From DATARH01 sp963847345 (lineage in GTDB: Bacteria; Pseudomonadota; Alphaproteobacteria; ATCC43930; CGMCC-115725): DNA of 64,000 nucleotides. The DNA lies in the NCBI GenBank assembly GCA_963847345.1, contig CAWJZU010000039.1, positions 1-64,000 of the forward strand. Reading direction: 5' to 3'. The position numbers and the translations under genes are program-made. Under the pieces are notes generated by a model, which searched no databases, was not told where the DNA came from, and saw only the letters and a program-made list of their open reading frames with translations. Of the stretch, positions 61,750 through 64,000 are shown piece after piece (position 1 is the stretch's first letter; each line of letters begins with the position of its first letter).

Positions 61750-62721
61750 CTACCGTGGCACCCGCACGAGTTTCTGCAGGCTGCGCAGCGTCGGCGGCAC
61801 CGGTTGCCCCGGGTTTGTGTAATTCTGCCACGCCGTCCACGACACCTCGCCGATGTAGATGTCGCCGCGGCTGTCGACGGCGAGCCCGTGAGGGGCGCTG
61901 AACTGGGTCGGCGATAGGCCGGATTTCTCATCGACGCGGCTCACCAGCTTGCCGTCGCGCGATAGGATGCTCAGACGCGGCCCGAGATTGGGGAAATTGC
62001 GGTTGACCGGCTGGTGCGGTCCCAGTTCGCCGATATAGCAGCAGCCATGCGCGCCGTTTTCCATATAGAGGCCGCAGGGGCGGTGCAAATTATTCCACTG
62101 TGTCTCGTAGCGGCCGTTGCCGTCGAAGATCTGCACCCGGTGGTTCTCGCGGTCGGCGACATAGACCCAGCCGTCCGGGTCGGTGACGATGTTGTGCGGG
62201 ATGTTGAACTGGCCCGGATCGGCGCCGCACTCGCCCCACGAGAACAGCAGCTTACCGTTCGGCGCGAATTTGTGAACGCGGGCATTCGCGTAGCCGTCCG
62301 AGACATAGATGTCGAGATCGGGCGACAGCGCGGTGTGGGTACAGCGGTTGAACGGCTCACCGCTCATAAAGCCAGAAGGACGGCCCGGAATGCCGATTTC
62401 GAGCAACACCTTGCCGCCGAGGGTGCATTTGCGCACCGTATGGTCGCCGTCGTCGGTGCAGTACAGCGTCTGGTCCGGGCCGACATCCAGACCGTGCGCC
62501 CGATGGAACAGGTCTTCGCCCCACGAATTCAGCAGGTTGCCGTCGCGGTCGAAAACCATCATCGGGTGCTCTCCGCGATTAAAGGCGTAGACCCGGTCCT
62601 GCGAGTCGACTGCGACCGCCGCGACGTCCTTGAACGTCCAGCCCTCCGGCAATTTGGCCCAATCGGCCTGTACCCGGTATGTGTACCCGCCGTAGCCGAC
62701 GATCTCCCTTGTTTCGCTCAT
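61750..62721 (-). CDS. NHL-repeat beta-propeller protein 2
   Basis: 323 residues of NHL blades: DSQDRVYAFNRGEHPMMVFD, DQTLYCTDDGDHTVRKC, DLDIYVSDGYANARVHKF, GWVYVADRENHRVQIF and RGDIYIGEVSW. It is related to the propeller at 6522, with the same opening pattern (Y-x-Y...W, then VDSQDRVY). No signal peptide. The function is unknown; annotated relatives are called alpha-amidating lyase-like. It is divergent from recN across about 210 bases. Confidence 0.8.
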   Translation of the reverse strand: MSETREIVGYGGYTYRVQADWAKLPEGWTFKDVAAVAVDSQDRVYAFNRGEHPMMVFDRDGNLLNSWGEDLFHRAHGLDVGPDQTLYCTDDGDHTVRKCTLGGKVLLEIGIPGRPSGFMSGEPFNRCTHTALSPDLDIYVSDGYANARVHKFAPNGKLLFSWGECGADPGQFNIPHNIVTDPDGWVYVADRENHRVQIFDGNGRYETQWNNLHRPCGLYMENGAHGCCYIGELGPHQPVNRNFPNLGPRLSILSRDGKLVSRVDEKSGLSPTQFSAPHGLAVDSRGDIYIGEVSWTAWQNYTNPGQPVPPTLRSLQKLVRVPR

Positions 62722-62896
62722 CAGCGTCTCTCGCCAAACCGCATCGAGATTCGCAGTATGGCTGCGAAGCGAGGCGCTGGAAACAGAACTTCGGACGGCA
62801 GTTCCGCCATGCGGCCCATGATCCTCGTACTGCCAGCTATTACATAGGCTGCAGTTGCAGGCGGCGCACGCGAGCGCGGCTCACCACCTGCTGTGC

Positions 62897-62902
62897 TATA
62901 AT
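62897..62902 (+). promoter_or_regulatory. Possible recN -10 element TATAAT
   Basis: A perfect TATAAT 30 bases before the recN ATG in an otherwise GC-rich gap. No good -35 hexamer lies 16-18 bases upstream and no GTTC-N7-GTTC LexA box was seen. Confidence 0.3.
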
Positions 62903-62931
62903 TGTAGCTGTTTTCAGAGTAATCCGCACGA

Positions 62932-64000
62932 ATGCTGCTCGGATTGACGATCCGCGACGTCGTTCTGATCGACCGCCTGACCCTGGCGTTCCGTCCGGGG
63001 CTGTGCGTGCTGACCGGCGAGACCGGGGCCGGCAAGTCGATCCTGCTCGACGCGCTCGGGCTGGCGCTCGGGCGGCGGGCCGATGCGAGCCTGGTGCGCC
63101 CGGGCGCTGAGCAGGCCGCCGTCGTCGCCGAATTTGCCGTCGCCGACAATCACCCGGCATTGGCAATCCTGCGCGAGGCCGGGGTCGGCGCCGATCTTGC
63201 CGGCACGATCGTGCTGCGCCGACTGGTGTCGGCCGACGGCCGCAGCCGCGCCTTCGTCAATGACGAGCCGGCCAGCGTCGGGCTGCTGCGCGAGCTCGGC
63301 GATCTGCTCGTCGAGATCCAGGGACAGGGCGAGCAGCGCGGTCTGTTGGACCCGGCGACGCATCGCGCCCTGCTCGACGCGTTCGCGGAACACACCGTCC
63401 GCCCCGACGCCCTGGCTGCGTTCTGGCGCGAGTGGCGCGCGGCGCGGGAGCGGGCGTCGGAGGCCGCGCGCCTCCTGGCCGAAAGCCGCGCCGAGGAGGA
63501 CCTGCTGCGGCACCATTTCGCCGAGATCGAGGCGCTCTCCCCCGAGGGCGACGAGGAGGAGCGGCTCGGCGCCCGGCGCGCGCTGTTGCAGAACGCCGAG
63601 CGGCTCGGTGAGGCGATCAGCGAGGCGATCGGCGAGATCGAGGGCGAGGCGGGGGCGCAGCGAGGGCTGGCGCGCGCCTTGCGCCGGCTCGAACGCGCCC
63701 GCGACCGGGCCCAGGGCCTGCTCGACGGTGTCGTCGCGGCGGCCGAACGCGCCGCCCAGGAAACCGACGAGGCGCTGGCCGCGCTGACTGAGGCCGGGCG
63801 CGCCCTCGAACTCGATCCGCGCGCGCTCGAAGAGGTCGAGGAGCGTCTGTTCGCGGTGCGCGCGCTGGCCCGCAAGCATTCGGTCGCGGTCGCCGATCTG
63901 CCGATTCTCCGCGCGGCGATGGCGGAGCGGCTGGAGGCGATCGAAAGCGGGGCCGAGGACGTCGCCGCGCTCGAAGAGGAAGCGGCGGCGGCGCGGACCC
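62932..64000 (+). CDS. recN: DNA repair ATPase RecN, 5' part
   Basis: 356 codons of a protein normally about 550 long, cut off by the right edge. SMC-like: it begins LTIRDVVLIDRLTLAFRPGL with Walker A GETGAGKS at residues 29-36, then LVEIQGQGEQRGLLDPATHR, and enters the Ala/Glu/Arg-rich coiled coil. It binds DNA ends in double-strand break repair. The Walker B half lies outside the window. Confidence 0.93.
   Translation, partial: MLLGLTIRDVVLIDRLTLAFRPGLCVLTGETGAGKSILLDALGLALGRRADASLVRPGAEQAAVVAEFAVADNHPALAILREAGVGADLAGTIVLRRLVSADGRSRAFVNDEPASVGLLRELGDLLVEIQGQGEQRGLLDPATHRALLDAFAEHTVRPDALAAFWREWRAARERASEAARLLAESRAEEDLLRHHFAEIEALSPEGDEEERLGARRALLQNAERLGEAISEAIGEIEGEAGAQRGLARALRRLERARDRAQGLLDGVVAAAERAAQETDEALAALTEAGRALELDPRALEEVEERLFAVRALARKHSVAVADLPILRAAMAERLEAIESGAEDVAALEEEAAAART

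Noticed and set aside
62780..62810. GAAC...GTTC words upstream of recN as a LexA box
   Set aside because: They are inverted with 11-base spacing rather than the GTTC-N7-GTTC direct form of Alphaproteobacteria.
1..64000. CRISPR array, rRNA, tRNA or prophage
   Set aside because: No regularly spaced repeats, rRNA-like blocks, foldable tRNA or phage structural genes were seen on reading both strands.

Overview
The window is about 64 kb of high-GC DNA from the chromosome of an Alphaproteobacterium, probably Rhodospirillales-like and possibly from an uncultured lineage. Three things support this. GapR (DUF2312) and a DUF1244 protein lie side by side at about 25.4-26.0 kb. The dnaB-alr-mlaE-mlaF-radA-cvpA housekeeping block lies at 45.4-51.9 kb. 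Short palindromic intergenic repeats of the GTCAT...CCGG type are scattered throughout. No rRNA, tRNA, CRISPR array or intact insertion sequence was seen.

Layout. 0-3 kb: a thioesterase fragment and an aminopeptidase P, both full of frameshifts, then a DUF1127 protein. 3-8 kb: two overlapping luciferase-like monooxygenases (LLM), a small membrane protein, two Hsp20 chaperones, an NHL-repeat protein and a DUF4126 protein with an in-frame stop. 8.3-11.4 kb: a solitary, disrupted type IIG-like restriction-modification enzyme whose 3' part is visibly more AT-rich. 11.5-21 kb: two TIM-barrel amidohydrolases, a CelD-type acyltransferase with a methyltransferase, inositol-phosphate synthase, a CoA-binding protein, a ChrR-like cupin, a CMD-family protein and a GMC oxidoreductase. 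21-32.6 kb: an alpha/beta hydrolase, pqiAB, GapR, DUF1244, SppA, an Asp/Glu-racemase-family enzyme, leucyl aminopeptidase, folE-argE and apaG. 32.7-45.2 kb: a catabolic-looking stretch with four more LLM enzymes, an MFS pump, an Atm1/HMT-like ABC exporter, a response regulator, MmgE/PrpD, a VOC protein, a methyltransferase and an enoyl-CoA hydratase. 45.3-51.9 kb: the replication, repair and envelope block, with genes overlapping by 4 bp from alr onward. 51.9-55.6 kb: a leftward three-gene glycan-type operon (WcbI-domain fusion, TIM-barrel isomerase, FkbM methyltransferase). 55.8-64 kb: a double cold-shock protein, an orphan molybdenum hydroxylase large subunit, a MoaD-like protein ending in Gly-Gly, a second enoyl-CoA hydratase, a class III nucleotide cyclase, a second NHL protein and the 5' part of recN.

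The accessory content (six LLM enzymes, amidohydrolases, GMC, CMD, MmgE/PrpD, two crotonases, a Mo-hydroxylase) suggests a soil or aquatic heterotroph that oxidises varied organic acids, xenobiotics or terpenoid-like compounds. That is inference from family membership.

Eleven genes carry frameshifts or a nonsense codon, including ones normally essential or single-copy (alr, argE). Many breaks fall in G-runs or CG dinucleotides, so at least part of this is probably assembly or sequencing error rather than gene decay. The most original features are the WcbI protein with a duplicated N-terminal module, the palindromic element carried in frame inside alr, and the Mo-hydroxylase/MoaD-like/crotonase neighbourhood.
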